Under the pieces are notes generated by a model. The model had not been told where the DNA came from. It did not search any database and was given only the letters and a program-made list of their open reading frames with translations. DNA of 55,928 nucleotides from Acinetobacter harbinensis (lineage in GTDB: Bacteria; Pseudomonadota; Gammaproteobacteria; Pseudomonadales; Moraxellaceae): positions 1,801,279 to 1,857,206 of the forward strand of contig NZ_JXBK01000001.1 in the NCBI RefSeq assembly GCF_000816495.1, read 5' to 3'. Of this stretch, positions 46,907 through 55,622 are shown piece by piece. The position numbers were made by a program, and so were the translations under genes. Position 1 is the stretch's first letter. Each line of letters begins with the position of its first letter.

Positions 46907-47365
46907 TTAGGCGGATTTTTGCAATAAAAAGGCATCTTCATCCTCATAGATATGACCGGTTTTATCTTCTAGAATTTCAAGTATTTGCTGCTCTAAATCG
47001 ATATAAATTAAATTGCGCGTTTTAACCTGCACCAATTCAATTTGCGTCTGATCATTATTTTTAAATCGAAAGTGTCCGGTCAACTCTTCAATCTCATGCT
47101 GCTCATTTAAACGCTCACGCCTTAAATGATAGCTTTGGTCTGCGTTCAGCACCAAACCCACCGCCATTCCGGAACAGTCTTCACAGTGTGAAATACAGGT
47201 CATACATGGGGTATTGCCTTGATATGTCCCCACCCATTTTGCCGGCATAACGGTCTGCTCAAGCACCGTATTCAGTTGTTTGTGCGTACGCTCAGACGGC
47301 GCTGAATCATGACACCCTAACAAGACTGAACAGCTAATTAAAGGAATAAGAATGGGCTTTTTCAT
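46907..47365 (-). CDS. NlpE N-terminal-like lipoprotein
   Basis: A 152-residue lipoprotein (lipobox LLGC, Cys18) with the NlpE-type fold pattern WVGTYQGNTPCMTC and a LxLxxDxxYxLR-like strand (LVLNADQSYHLRRE). Extra cysteines (CMTCISHCEDC) make a possible metal or disulfide site. E. coli NlpE links surface sensing and copper resistance to the Cpx system. ATG 47365 chosen over GTG 47383. Weak ribosome binding site. No cpx genes nearby. Confidence 0.82.
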   Translation of the reverse strand: MKKPILIPLISCSVLLGCHDSAPSERTHKQLNTVLEQTVMPAKWVGTYQGNTPCMTCISHCEDCSGMAVGLVLNADQSYHLRRERLNEQHEIEELTGHFRFKNNDQTQIELVQVKTRNLIYIDLEQQILEILEDKTGHIYEDEDAFLLQKSA

Positions 47366-47470
47366 CACAAAAACGTAAACCACAAAAATTTAAACCCAGA
47401 AAATAGCACATTTTTAAAAAGAATTCTAAACAGCGCCTTAAGTTGTGTATTGAGGTCGATTGAGGTGACT

Positions 47471-48721
47471 TTAAAACCAACCTTTTTTTCCTTTTAATTG
47501 TTGGTCAGCACAGCGTAATGTCTCTTGTGTTAAGCCCCACAAACGATAATCGCCAGTAATGGAAGCGCTCGTAAAATTATGCGTATATGCAAAACTTAAA
47601 TGACGATTTGGATCACACCATGCTCCTGAACCATTAAAACCCATGTGGCCGAAACCGTGTGTTCTTTTTCCTAAGCTTAAAATGCGGTGATAGCCTAAAC
47701 GCCAGTGCATCGGTAACGGCATAATACGATCACGCTGGGTGTATTGAATGTGGCTTAATTCGTCAAAGACTTGTGCATTCATCAGTTCTTGGCCATTCCA
47801 TACGCCTTTATTGGCCAGCATGGCATAAATTTTTGCCAAACTCTGTGCAGTAAACACCCCATTGGCAGCAGGAATAATCGCGCTTAGACCTGCATCACTA
47901 AAGAAACTAAAATCTTTCATGGCTTTGGGAATCATGGCATCTTGAAAGTCTTTGGGGTCTTGCCCTGACCATTGAATCACGCGATCAAAAATAGACAGCT
48001 TATGCGTTTTTGATTTTTTTGCTGGCGCTAATTTTTGTGCAGTTTGTGCTACTTTAAATGGCCGTGCAACCCGCTCTAATTGATCGCTTGGTACGCCAAA
48101 ATAGGCACCATCTAATTGTAAGGGCTAAACCAGATAGTGCTGCATCAAGTCAGCTAGGCTTTGTTTGGTGGCTTTTTCCAGTACGCCGCCGACCAGCCAA
48201 CCAAAGGTTAAAGCCTGATAAGCAGCATCACTTGCCACAGCAAAGCGCGGCGTCGCTTGAGCAATTTTATCTAGCATATGTGACCAATCAGCCATTTCCG
48301 CAGCCGTATCAATCAAATTACGGATATCATATAGCCCACTTTGATGGCTTAAAATATGCCGTAAGGTCATGCTCTGTTTGCCATTTTGTGCAAATTCTGG
48401 CCAATACTTAGCCACTGGTGTATCGTAATCTAGACGACCAGAACTAACTAAGATATGTGCTAAGGTCGCAAGTACGCCTTTACCCGTGGAATAACATACC
48501 GATAGCGTATCAGGCTGCCAATCCTCTACAGCGGACTTCTTACCGGTATAAATATCAACAACTTTCTGTCCTTGGAAATAAACCACCAAGGCGGCGCCAC
48601 CTTGTGCAGCACGCGGCTGTTGCATACGACTAAAATGCTGAGCTAAACTTATAAACTGTGAATCGACCACACCTCGATAAGCATCAGTCGCAGCGCACAG
48701 ATAGCTTTGTATATTATTCAT
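47471..48721 (-). pseudogene. Serine hydrolase (beta-lactamase family) with in-frame amber stop
   Basis: A class C beta-lactamase/EstB-like serine hydrolase reading frame of about 416 codons, broken by a single TAG (48127-48125) at codon 199. Before it lie Ser78-Thr-Gly-Lys81 (SxxK nucleophile) and Tyr168 in YQALTFG; after it, in the same frame without any shift, come PLQLDGAYFGVPSD and the GHMGFNGSG C-terminal motif. The frame is otherwise intact, so this is most simply a CAG to TAG change (HYLV-Q-PLQL restored). The product would be a 198-residue fragment lacking the C-terminal motif. It may be a recent pseudogene, a sequencing error, or read-through. The gene ends at 47471. Confidence 0.88.
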
Positions 48722-48755
48722 CTTCAGTTCTGTCCTTAGTCTGAATTCAACGCGT

Positions 48756-48787
48756 AAAAAAGCCTAAATAAAATATTTAGGCTTTTT
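48756..48787 (-). terminator. Terminator of the MaoC gene
   Basis: AAAAAGCCTAAATA (48756-48770), loop AAA, TATTTAGGCTTTTT (48774-48787). Directly after the MaoC stop on the minus strand and before the start of the serine hydrolase gene. Confidence 0.85.
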
Positions 48788-48794
48788 GCTTAGG

Positions 48795-49649
48795 TTAAAG
48801 TGCTTTTACACTTCCCACCACATGTGGCTTTTGATTTTTACTGCTTCGAATTAAGAAATCGGTATCTTGCGCAACTTGTGCGGTTAAAAACTCAACTTTA
48901 GACGGCAAGTAAATGGGCAATTTAAACCAGACATCGGCCTCATAACTCTCTGGTAAAGTCATGCTGGCCAACGCTCGCGCTTTGCTCCACATTCCATGGG
49001 CAATCGCTTGCTTAAAGCCAAAGGCTTTGGCGGTCAGCGCATGTAAATGGATTAAATTAAAATCACCGGAAGTTAACGCATAACGGCGGCCGATATTCTC
49101 AGAGATATCCCACTCAGCTTGAACTTCATAGGCGGGTACTGCGCTTTCTGCTGTTTTAGCCGCTACTTTTGCCGTACTTTTTTGACGCGCTAAATAGGTG
49201 GTGGTGCCTTGCATGACTATTTCTTTACCCACTTTAGCGGTGGTAATAAAGTCAAACTGCATCCCTTTGTCATGCGGCTGTAACTCGCCAAAACGACACG
49301 ACAATGTCAACAACTCATTCACGCCCACTTTACGGACTTGCTTAATTTGATTACGAATATGCACCAAACCTAATACAGCAAATGGAAATGCCTCTTTGGT
49401 CATCATGTGCATTTGTAAGCTTTGAGACAATACCGCCAAATAAATTGCGGGAATATAACTGTTATTTTTAAAACCGCAGACTTCATTGTAGGCTTTAAGA
49501 TGTTGATGATCGATTTTGAATGAATCCACCACATATTCAACTTGCGGCAGTACTTTTTCACCTTTTGCTTTTTTAAAAATTAAACCTTGAATGACTTTGG
49601 GATAGGCTAAATAAGGTTTTGGAAGTTGACTAAAGTGTCGAGTATGCAT
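48795..49649 (-). CDS. MaoC-like (R)-hydratase
   Basis: A 284-residue double-hotdog protein with the C-terminal hydratase-2 motif YALTSGDFNLIHLHALTAKA (the D-x-N-x-x-H signature) and the following FKQAIAHGM. The N-terminal half is a degenerate hotdog. It acts on enoyl-CoA to (R)-3-hydroxyacyl-CoA, and equals mycobacterial HtdX in type. It lies downstream of the FabG4-type reductase, with a terminator-like hairpin between them, so partial read-through is likely. Confidence 0.92.
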   Translation of the reverse strand: MHTRHFSQLPKPYLAYPKVIQGLIFKKAKGEKVLPQVEYVVDSFKIDHQHLKAYNEVCGFKNNSYIPAIYLAVLSQSLQMHMMTKEAFPFAVLGLVHIRNQIKQVRKVGVNELLTLSCRFGELQPHDKGMQFDFITTAKVGKEIVMQGTTTYLARQKSTAKVAAKTAESAVPAYEVQAEWDISENIGRRYALTSGDFNLIHLHALTAKAFGFKQAIAHGMWSKARALASMTLPESYEADVWFKLPIYLPSKVEFLTAQVAQDTDFLIRSSKNQKPHVVGSVKAL

Positions 49650-49747
49650 ATTAAACCTTTCATGTTTTTATCACGATGAATGTAATTCTTTTTTAGGCAT
49701 AGTCCTCGCAAGGAATATAAGCCTGCTTTGTCATTCTGAGTGAGGTC

Positions 49748-49778
49748 AAAAACCCTCCTTTTAAAAAGGAGAGTTTTT
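49748..49778. terminator. Symmetric hairpin between reductase and MaoC genes
   Basis: AAAAAC-C-CTCCTT (49748-49760), five-base loop, AAGGAG-A-GTTTTT (to 49778). Suits bidirectional termination; here it may reduce read-through from the reductase gene into MaoC. Confidence 0.65.
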
Positions 49779-49797
49779 AAAGGGACAATATAAAAAA

Positions 49798-51189
49798 TTA
49801 AGCCCCCAATAAACTTTGACCACAGACACGAACCACGTTGCCATTTAAACCTGTTGATGCACTAGATGCAAATAAAGCAATAGTTTCTGCAACATCAACC
49901 GGTAAACCGCCTTGGCTCATCGAGTTCATACGACGGCCCGCTTCACGAATTGCAAATGGAATTGCAGCGGTCATTTGCGTTTCAATAAAGCCCGGAGCAA
50001 CGGCATTAATGGTCACGCCATTTTTTAACAATGGTGCCGTAAATTTAACCACGCCAATCACACCTGCTTTAGATGCTGCATAGTTAGTTTGACCCAAGTT
50101 GCCGGCAATACCTGAAATTGAAGAAACACAAATAATACGACCATTGCTGTTTAGACCGTCATTTGCCAGTAAATAGTCATTTACACGCTCAATCGCAGAC
50201 AGATTGATGTTAATGACCAAATCCCACAATTCAGGCTTCATATTGGCCAGTGTTTTATCACGGGTAATACCCGCATTGTGGACAATAATATCTAAACCGC
50301 CCTGTGCTACAGCCGCGGCTTTAATTTTTTCACCTGCATCTGGCGCGGTAATATCGATGGCTAGAGTTGAACCACCAATTTCAGCCGCGACACGGTCCAA
50401 ATCCGCTTGTTGCTGTGGTACATCTAAACAAATCACATGCGCACCATCACGGGACAAAACATGTGCAATGGCTTCACCAATACCGCGACTAGCACCGGTA
50501 ACCACGGCAGTTTTTCCAGCCAGTGGTTTGGCCCAATCAATTTCAACGGTGTTGGCTTGAGAAACACGAATGACTTGACCCGACACATAAGCTGAACGTG
50601 AGGACAATACAAAACGTAAAGTCGATTCTAGATTGGCTTGTGCACCGTCATCGACATACACCAATTGTGCCGCAATACCTTTTTTAAACTCTTTACCAAC
50701 CGATTTAACAAAACCTTCTAAAGCACGCTGTGCAATCGCCTGTTTAACCGTTTTTGCCGTTTCAGGCGTAATACCCACCACAATCACACGACCAGAAGCT
50801 TGAATCTGACGTGCGATTGGTTTAAAGAAGGCATATAAGCTATGCAGCTGTTCAGAGTTTTGAATGCCTGAGGCATCAAAAATTACCGCTTTAAACTTGG
50901 ATTCTTTGTCGCCGTCATTAAATGCATTGAGGTTTAAACCCGATTGCGCTGCAGCTTGCTGTAATTCTGTATTGTTGCCGGCATAACTATTGGCATGGAT
51001 ATTCGCTAAAATCTGTGCAATCGCTCCAGATAACGTGCTGGCCGGAGCTGCTCCCAACAGCACAGCCCCTTTAACCACCGGTGTTACCGATTCAAAGCGT
51101 TCTAAAAAAGTAGGTGAAGGTAAACCTAAATTTTTGATGACAAGTTTACCAATAGGAGATTTTGCAAAGGCTTGATATTGGTCAGTCAT
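49798..51189 (-). CDS. FabG4-type 3-oxoacyl-CoA/ACP reductase
   Basis: High-molecular-weight FabG (463 residues). The N-terminal about 200 residues form a flavodoxin-like domain (IFDASGI start of one strand) without cofactor motifs; the C-terminal SDR domain has TGASRGIG, HNAGITRD, Ser-Tyr-Lys in ISSISGIAGNLGQTNYAASK (the catalytic region), and NAVAPGFIETQMT. It matches M. tuberculosis FabG4 in layout. Minus strand, divergent from the thiolase; with MaoC it would give three steps of beta-oxidation or of synthesis of hydroxyacyl chains, NADH-linked in FabG4. Confidence 0.93.
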   Translation of the reverse strand: MTDQYQAFAKSPIGKLVIKNLGLPSPTFLERFESVTPVVKGAVLLGAAPASTLSGAIAQILANIHANSYAGNNTELQQAAAQSGLNLNAFNDGDKESKFKAVIFDASGIQNSEQLHSLYAFFKPIARQIQASGRVIVVGITPETAKTVKQAIAQRALEGFVKSVGKEFKKGIAAQLVYVDDGAQANLESTLRFVLSSRSAYVSGQVIRVSQANTVEIDWAKPLAGKTAVVTGASRGIGEAIAHVLSRDGAHVICLDVPQQQADLDRVAAEIGGSTLAIDITAPDAGEKIKAAAVAQGGLDIIVHNAGITRDKTLANMKPELWDLVININLSAIERVNDYLLANDGLNSNGRIICVSSISGIAGNLGQTNYAASKAGVIGVVKFTAPLLKNGVTINAVAPGFIETQMTAAIPFAIREAGRRMNSMSQGGLPVDVAETIALFASSASTGLNGNVVRVCGQSLLGA

Positions 51190-51431
51190 GTTTATTATCT
51201 CTCATAGAAATTAATTTTTTGATGGTTTTAAAGGTATGCTTTTAACTTCAATATGATGTCAGATACTCTTATTTCAATAGACCCATCACTTTATATAGAA
51301 TCATACTGGAGTTAAACCATGGATGTCTTGACCTGAATGCGCTGGGCAATGTCATTTTAGTCAATTCAGGCCATGCTCGATTGTGTTAATGTATTGCTTA
51401 AGAATAGTGTCAATATGCTTGGAAAAGCCTT

Positions 51432-52949
51432 ATGAGCAAAACATCTCAAGAAAATCCAACACCCAAAAATTCAGCTGAAAAAACCGTGTCAAATACGTCA
51501 AAAAGAACTTCACGTACAAGTCAAAGTTCAGACACGGCAAATCCATCAGCAAGCAATATGACTCAAACGACTCAACCTCGTTCTACGTCAGCACGTCATA
51601 AAAGTACAGCTTCAACTTCAAAAAAATCTACATCAACAACTCAAACATCTGTTCAACAGGATAAAATCATGAGTCAAAACACAGTTCGCCGCGTCGCTAT
51701 TTTGGGTGGTAATCGTATTCCTTTCGCGCGTTCAAACGGCGCATATTTCACTGCATCAAATTCAGATATGTTTACCGCTGCGTTAAATGGCTTGGTAGAA
51801 CGTTTTAATTTACAAGGTCAGCGTTTAGGTGAAGTGGTTGCCGGTGCAGTGTTAAAACACAGCCGTGATTTTAATATGACCCGCGAATGTGTGTTAGACA
51901 CGCAGCTTGCGCCTGAAACACCTGCCTATGATATTCAGCAAGCCTGTGGTACTGGCTTACAAGCAGCATTTATAGTTGCCAATAAAATTGCCCTCGGTCA
52001 AATTGAAGTGGGTGTGGCTGGCGGTGTGGACACAACTTCTGATGCCCCGATTGCTTTTGGTGATGGTTTACGTAAAGCTTTTCTTGAGCTCAATGTGGCT
52101 AAAACCGCCAAAGATCGTTTTAAAGCGTTAAGCAAAATCAATTTTAAAGACTTACTGGATGCACCTAGAAATGGTGAGCCACGTACTGGTCTTTCTATGG
52201 GCGATCATCAAGCCATTACTGCACTTGAGTGGGGTATTGCACGTGAAGCACAGGATGAGCTTGCAGCATCTTCACATCAAAAAATGGCCGCTGCCTATGA
52301 AGAAGGTTTCTTTGATGACCTTATCACACCATTCTTAGGTTTAGAGCGTGACAATAATTTACGTGCCGACTCTACCGTTGAAAAATTAGCAAAACTTAAG
52401 CCTGCCTTTGGTAAAGGCGATGCGCGCACCATGACTGCGGGCAACTCAACGCCATTAACTGACGGCGCATCTTGTGTGCTGTTGGCTTCTGAAGAATGGG
52501 CGAAAGCAAATGGCCATGAAGTATTGGCTTACTTAACCTTTACCGAAACGGCTGCAGTTGATTTTGTGGGTAAAAAAGAAGGCTTGTTGATGGCACCGGC
52601 TTATGCTGTTCCACGTATGCTTGAACGCGCTGGTATCACTTTACAAGATTTTGACTACTACGAAATTCACGAAGCGTTTGCATCACAAGTATTGTCTACA
52701 TTAAAAGCGTGGGAAGATCCGAAATTCTGTAAAGAGCGTTTAGGTCTAGATGCAGCACTCGGTTCAATCGATCGTTCTAAATTAAACGTTAAAGGTTCAT
52801 CTTTAGCGGCAGGCCATCCTTTTGCAGCAACCGGTGGTCGTATTTTAGCGTCTGCGGCTAAACTATTGAATCAAAAAGGTTCAGGTCGTGTTCTCATTTC
52901 AATCTGTGCAGCAGGCGGTCAAGGTGTCACAGCGATTATTGAAAAATAA
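51432..52949 (+). CDS. Acetyl-CoA acetyltransferase (FadI/FadA2-like thiolase)
   Basis: Thiolase that cleaves 3-oxoacyl-CoA. Active-site Cys in QQACGTGL (Cys93 if started at ATG 51669, Cys172 if at 51432), His in HEAFASQVL, the GHPFAATGGR loop and CAAGGQG cysteine. Two starts are possible: ATG 51432 (GGAAAAG upstream) adds 79 residues of Ser/Thr/Gln/Asn-rich, basic, probably disordered sequence; ATG 51669 (AGGA, eight-base spacing, MSQNTVRRVAILGG) gives the normal 427-residue enzyme. The extension frame has no stop and looks translated, but the enzyme part starts at 51669. Divergent from FabG4-type reductase, as fadA2 from fabG4 in mycobacteria. Confidence 0.93.
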   Translation: MSKTSQENPTPKNSAEKTVSNTSKRTSRTSQSSDTANPSASNMTQTTQPRSTSARHKSTASTSKKSTSTTQTSVQQDKIMSQNTVRRVAILGGNRIPFARSNGAYFTASNSDMFTAALNGLVERFNLQGQRLGEVVAGAVLKHSRDFNMTRECVLDTQLAPETPAYDIQQACGTGLQAAFIVANKIALGQIEVGVAGGVDTTSDAPIAFGDGLRKAFLELNVAKTAKDRFKALSKINFKDLLDAPRNGEPRTGLSMGDHQAITALEWGIAREAQDELAASSHQKMAAAYEEGFFDDLITPFLGLERDNNLRADSTVEKLAKLKPAFGKGDARTMTAGNSTPLTDGASCVLLASEEWAKANGHEVLAYLTFTETAAVDFVGKKEGLLMAPAYAVPRMLERAGITLQDFDYYEIHEAFASQVLSTLKAWEDPKFCKERLGLDAALGSIDRSKLNVKGSSLAAGHPFAATGGRILASAAKLLNQKGSGRVLISICAAGGQGVTAIIEK

Positions 52950-52975
52950 TTTACTGTTGCTTATGCCTTAGTGCT

Positions 52976-53013
52976 AAAAAGCCCCTCAAAGTTTAACGTT
53001 GAGGGGCTTTTTT
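52976..53013. terminator. Bidirectional terminator
   Basis: AAAAAGCCCCTCAA (52976-52989), nine-base loop, TTGAGGGGCTTTTTT (52999-53013). Between the thiolase and the converging PACE gene. Confidence 0.9.
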
Positions 53014-53064
53014 AATTATTCGCTATGCCGCGAAACTAAAAAATTTACTGTCAATCAGACTTTG

Positions 53065-53493
53065 TTAAACAGTCGCTGAATGCCCAACACCAAAGTGTTT
53101 TTCGATCTGGTCATAACACCACTGAAAAATAAAGGTATACACCAAAATACATGAGGTCATGCTCAAGTCGAGCAGAATCGCCTGTCCAATACTCATGTTC
53201 ATTGCATAAGCCACCATCGGAATGGTCACCAACATTAACCCGCCCTCAAAACCAATAGCATGCAAAATACGCACACCCACTGTTCTTTTTAAATGCCGTT
53301 TGGCTTCAAATTTTTCAAAAAAGTGATTAAAAACCATATTCCAAATGACAGAAGTCATCGCCATCGCTATACCGAGTGTTCCGGTAACCTCCATTGGCAT
53401 TTCAAAAATAAAACTTAAAGCCAAGGCAATAATGATTAACAGAATAATCTCATAACTTAAGGCATGGATAATTCGCCTTTTAGAAAAAAACAT
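53065..53493 (-). CDS. PACE-family efflux transporter (AceI-like)
   Basis: A 142-residue, four-helix inner-membrane protein made of two tandem transmembrane-pair (BTP) units. Glu15 in RRIIHALSYEII is the proton-coupling residue of AceI, and FNHFFEKFEAK and FEGGLMLVTIP are family motifs. AceI exports biocides such as chlorhexidine and also polyamines. A divergent LysR gene sits 84 bases away, the same arrangement as aceI-aceR. Which drugs this member moves cannot be read here. Confidence 0.93.
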   Translation of the reverse strand: MFFSKRRIIHALSYEIILLIIIALALSFIFEMPMEVTGTLGIAMAMTSVIWNMVFNHFFEKFEAKRHLKRTVGVRILHAIGFEGGLMLVTIPMVAYAMNMSIGQAILLDLSMTSCILVYTFIFQWCYDQIEKHFGVGHSATV

Positions 53494-53577
53494 TTAACAA
53501 CTCTTTAGTTTGGATGCGTTGATTATATTTTGATATTATTGATTGATCGAATTAGATTGTTTCAAAAGTTTTGATAG

Positions 53578-54468
53578 ATGAACATTAACCAAGAACAATT
53601 GATTATTTTCAAAACCGTGATTGAAACCGGTTCATTTTCAGCGGCCGCCAGACAATTGGGCAAAGTTCCCTCTGCGGTCAGTATGTCGATTGCCAATTTA
53701 GAAATTGATTTAAACCTATTGCTGTTTCATCGCGGTGGACGAGAGCCTGTCGCCACCACGCAAGCATTGACCTTATATGAAAAAACCGAACAGCTATTAA
53801 TCGAGATTAATCAATGGAAACAACATGCATTTGCCTTAAGTGAAGGCCTAGAGTCGTCTTTAAATATTGTGGTGGTGTCTGAGCTGCTCCACGTACAATG
53901 GACAGATTATATTTCGCTGTTGGAACAACAATTCCCAGAACTGCAAATTAATATTTTTTCAGCACCGCAAGAAGATGCGTTAAAAATGCTGATGAATCAG
54001 ACGGCGCAATTGGCCTTGATGTTTGAACGTGAGCAATTAGAAAGCCGTGAGCAATTTGTGGAACTCAAACGAGAAGCCTTGGTGGCTGTGGCGGCAACTG
54101 ACTCCCCTTTGGCACAATGTGAACAAGTTAGCTATGAGCAAATTTTGCAAAGCAGACAAATTGCCATTGCCAGCCGTGACCGAACGCTTAAGCCTGAATT
54201 ATTATTTTCAAAAAAATACTGGCGTACTGATAACAACCATTCTGCCTGTGCCATGATTATGCAAGGCTTAGGTTGGGGAGTTTTACCGGTCGAGATGCTC
54301 AATCAAAATCCGCACATCAAACAAAAACTGAAAATTCTGAACTTTTTAGATTTTAGTCCTAAGTTTGAATATTTTGTCGATTTGGTCTGGAGCCGTGAAA
54401 GCCAATTGGGCGCAGCCGCATGTTTTTTAATTCAACATATTCGTAATTCACGTAAAAACGTAAAATAG
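53578..54468 (+). CDS. LysR-family regulator (AceR-like)
   Basis: A 296-residue regulator. The N-terminal winged helix contains FKTVIETGSFSAAARQLGKV and PSAVSMSIANLE; the rest is the substrate-binding type domain with two Rossmann-like lobes (VVVSELLHVQWTDYI start). It is divergent from the PACE gene (84 bases), so it likely controls that gene and itself; AceR activates aceI in A. baumannii. Binding site not pinned down, though TTGAT repeats occur in the gap. Confidence 0.92.
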   Translation: MNINQEQLIIFKTVIETGSFSAAARQLGKVPSAVSMSIANLEIDLNLLLFHRGGREPVATTQALTLYEKTEQLLIEINQWKQHAFALSEGLESSLNIVVVSELLHVQWTDYISLLEQQFPELQINIFSAPQEDALKMLMNQTAQLALMFEREQLESREQFVELKREALVAVAATDSPLAQCEQVSYEQILQSRQIAIASRDRTLKPELLFSKKYWRTDNNHSACAMIMQGLGWGVLPVEMLNQNPHIKQKLKILNFLDFSPKFEYFVDLVWSRESQLGAAACFLIQHIRNSRKNVK

Positions 54469-54492
54469 ACAAGCCTTATACGTGCTTTTTAC

Positions 54493-54520
54493 TTGGTAGA
54501 AAAGCAGATTGTGATATAAC
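54493..54520 (+). promoter_or_regulatory. tal promoter
   Basis: TTGGTA (54493-54498), 16-base spacer, TATAAC (54515-54520) with TG one base before the -10. Start of transaldolase is 35 bases downstream. Confidence 0.55.
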
Positions 54521-54554
54521 AAATATACGGGAAATAACTTTAAGAACTAGACTA

Positions 54555-55544
54555 ATGACTCAATCCGCCTTGAACCAATTAAAAAATATGACCACTGTGG
54601 TTGCCGATAGTAGCGATCTTGCCGCCATTGAAAAATTTCGTCCATTGGATGCCACCACCAATCCATCACTAATTACTGCCGCTGCCCAGCAAACTGAAAA
54701 TAAAGTCTTGATTGAAGATGCTTTTCAACAAGCCAAATCTGAAGGTTATAGTGGTGATGTTTTAGTTGAACGCGCGATTGATATTTTGACGGTAAAATTT
54801 GGGGTAGAGATTTTAAAACTCATTAAAGGTCGCGTATCAACTGAAGTCGATGCGGCATTGTCTTATGATACTGACGCCACCATTGCCAAAGCCAAAGAGC
54901 TATTGGCGCTTTATCAAACCTATGGCATCGAACAAAATCGTATCTTGATTAAAATTGCAGCCACATGGCAAGGCATTCAAGCGGCTAAAGCTTTAGAAGC
55001 GGAAGGCATTCATTGTAACCTGACCCTATTATTTGGTTTACCCCAAGCCCAAGCCTGTGCAGAGGCTGGCGTCACACTGATTTCACCTTTTGTCGGGCGA
55101 ATTCTGGATTGGTATAAAAAGGCTGAAAAAGTCGAGCATTATCCTATCGATAAAGACCCCGGTGTACTATCAGTTAAGCAAATTTATCACTTTTATAAAC
55201 AAAACTGTATCAAGACTGAAATTATGGGTGCCAGTTTCAGAAGCATTGAGCAGGTTTTAGGTTTAGCCGGTTGTGACTTACTGACCATTGCACCTAATCT
55301 TTTAGCAGAATTAGAACAGGATCAGCGTGAAGTGGTGACTCAACTTTCAGATGATCACGCACAGGCACATTGTCAACACACCGTTGCTGCTTTAAGCAAA
55401 GCAGGCTTCACCGAGCAGCTGCAACATGACTTAATGGCCTCACAGCTCTTACAAAGTGGAATTGATGGTTTTATTAAAGCGCGTGAGCAACTGAGTACAT
55501 TATTGCGTCAATCTTTTGGGTTAGATGCGGAAATACAGCCTTAA
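54555..55544 (+). CDS. tal: Transaldolase
   Basis: Transfers dihydroxyacetone between sugar phosphates in the non-oxidative pentose phosphate pathway (329 residues; E. coli TalB 317). Class I aldolase-like TIM barrel: DATTNPSLI early, the Schiff-base Lys133 in ILIKIAATWQG, and SPFVGRILDW. No zwf or tkt genes are beside it. Own promoter and terminator. Confidence 0.97.
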   Translation: MTQSALNQLKNMTTVVADSSDLAAIEKFRPLDATTNPSLITAAAQQTENKVLIEDAFQQAKSEGYSGDVLVERAIDILTVKFGVEILKLIKGRVSTEVDAALSYDTDATIAKAKELLALYQTYGIEQNRILIKIAATWQGIQAAKALEAEGIHCNLTLLFGLPQAQACAEAGVTLISPFVGRILDWYKKAEKVEHYPIDKDPGVLSVKQIYHFYKQNCIKTEIMGASFRSIEQVLGLAGCDLLTIAPNLLAELEQDQREVVTQLSDDHAQAHCQHTVAALSKAGFTEQLQHDLMASQLLQSGIDGFIKAREQLSTLLRQSFGLDAEIQP

Positions 55545-55563
55545 TTTAAAAAACTCTCTCTTT

Positions 55564-55607
55564 AAAAAAGCCGATTTTGCTATAGTAAGCCTATCGGCTT
55601 TTTTATC
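55564..55607 (+). terminator. tal terminator
   Basis: AAAAAAGCCGAT (55564-55575), 17-base loop, ATCGGCTTTTTT (55593-55604). Confidence 0.75.
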
Positions 55608-55622
55608 TCTTGAGCGTGTATT

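Noticed and set aside
47471..47980. 169-residue separate gene from ATG 47980
   Set aside because: It is the in-frame C-terminal half of the interrupted serine hydrolase; the codons between 48124 and 47981 are open and match the family.
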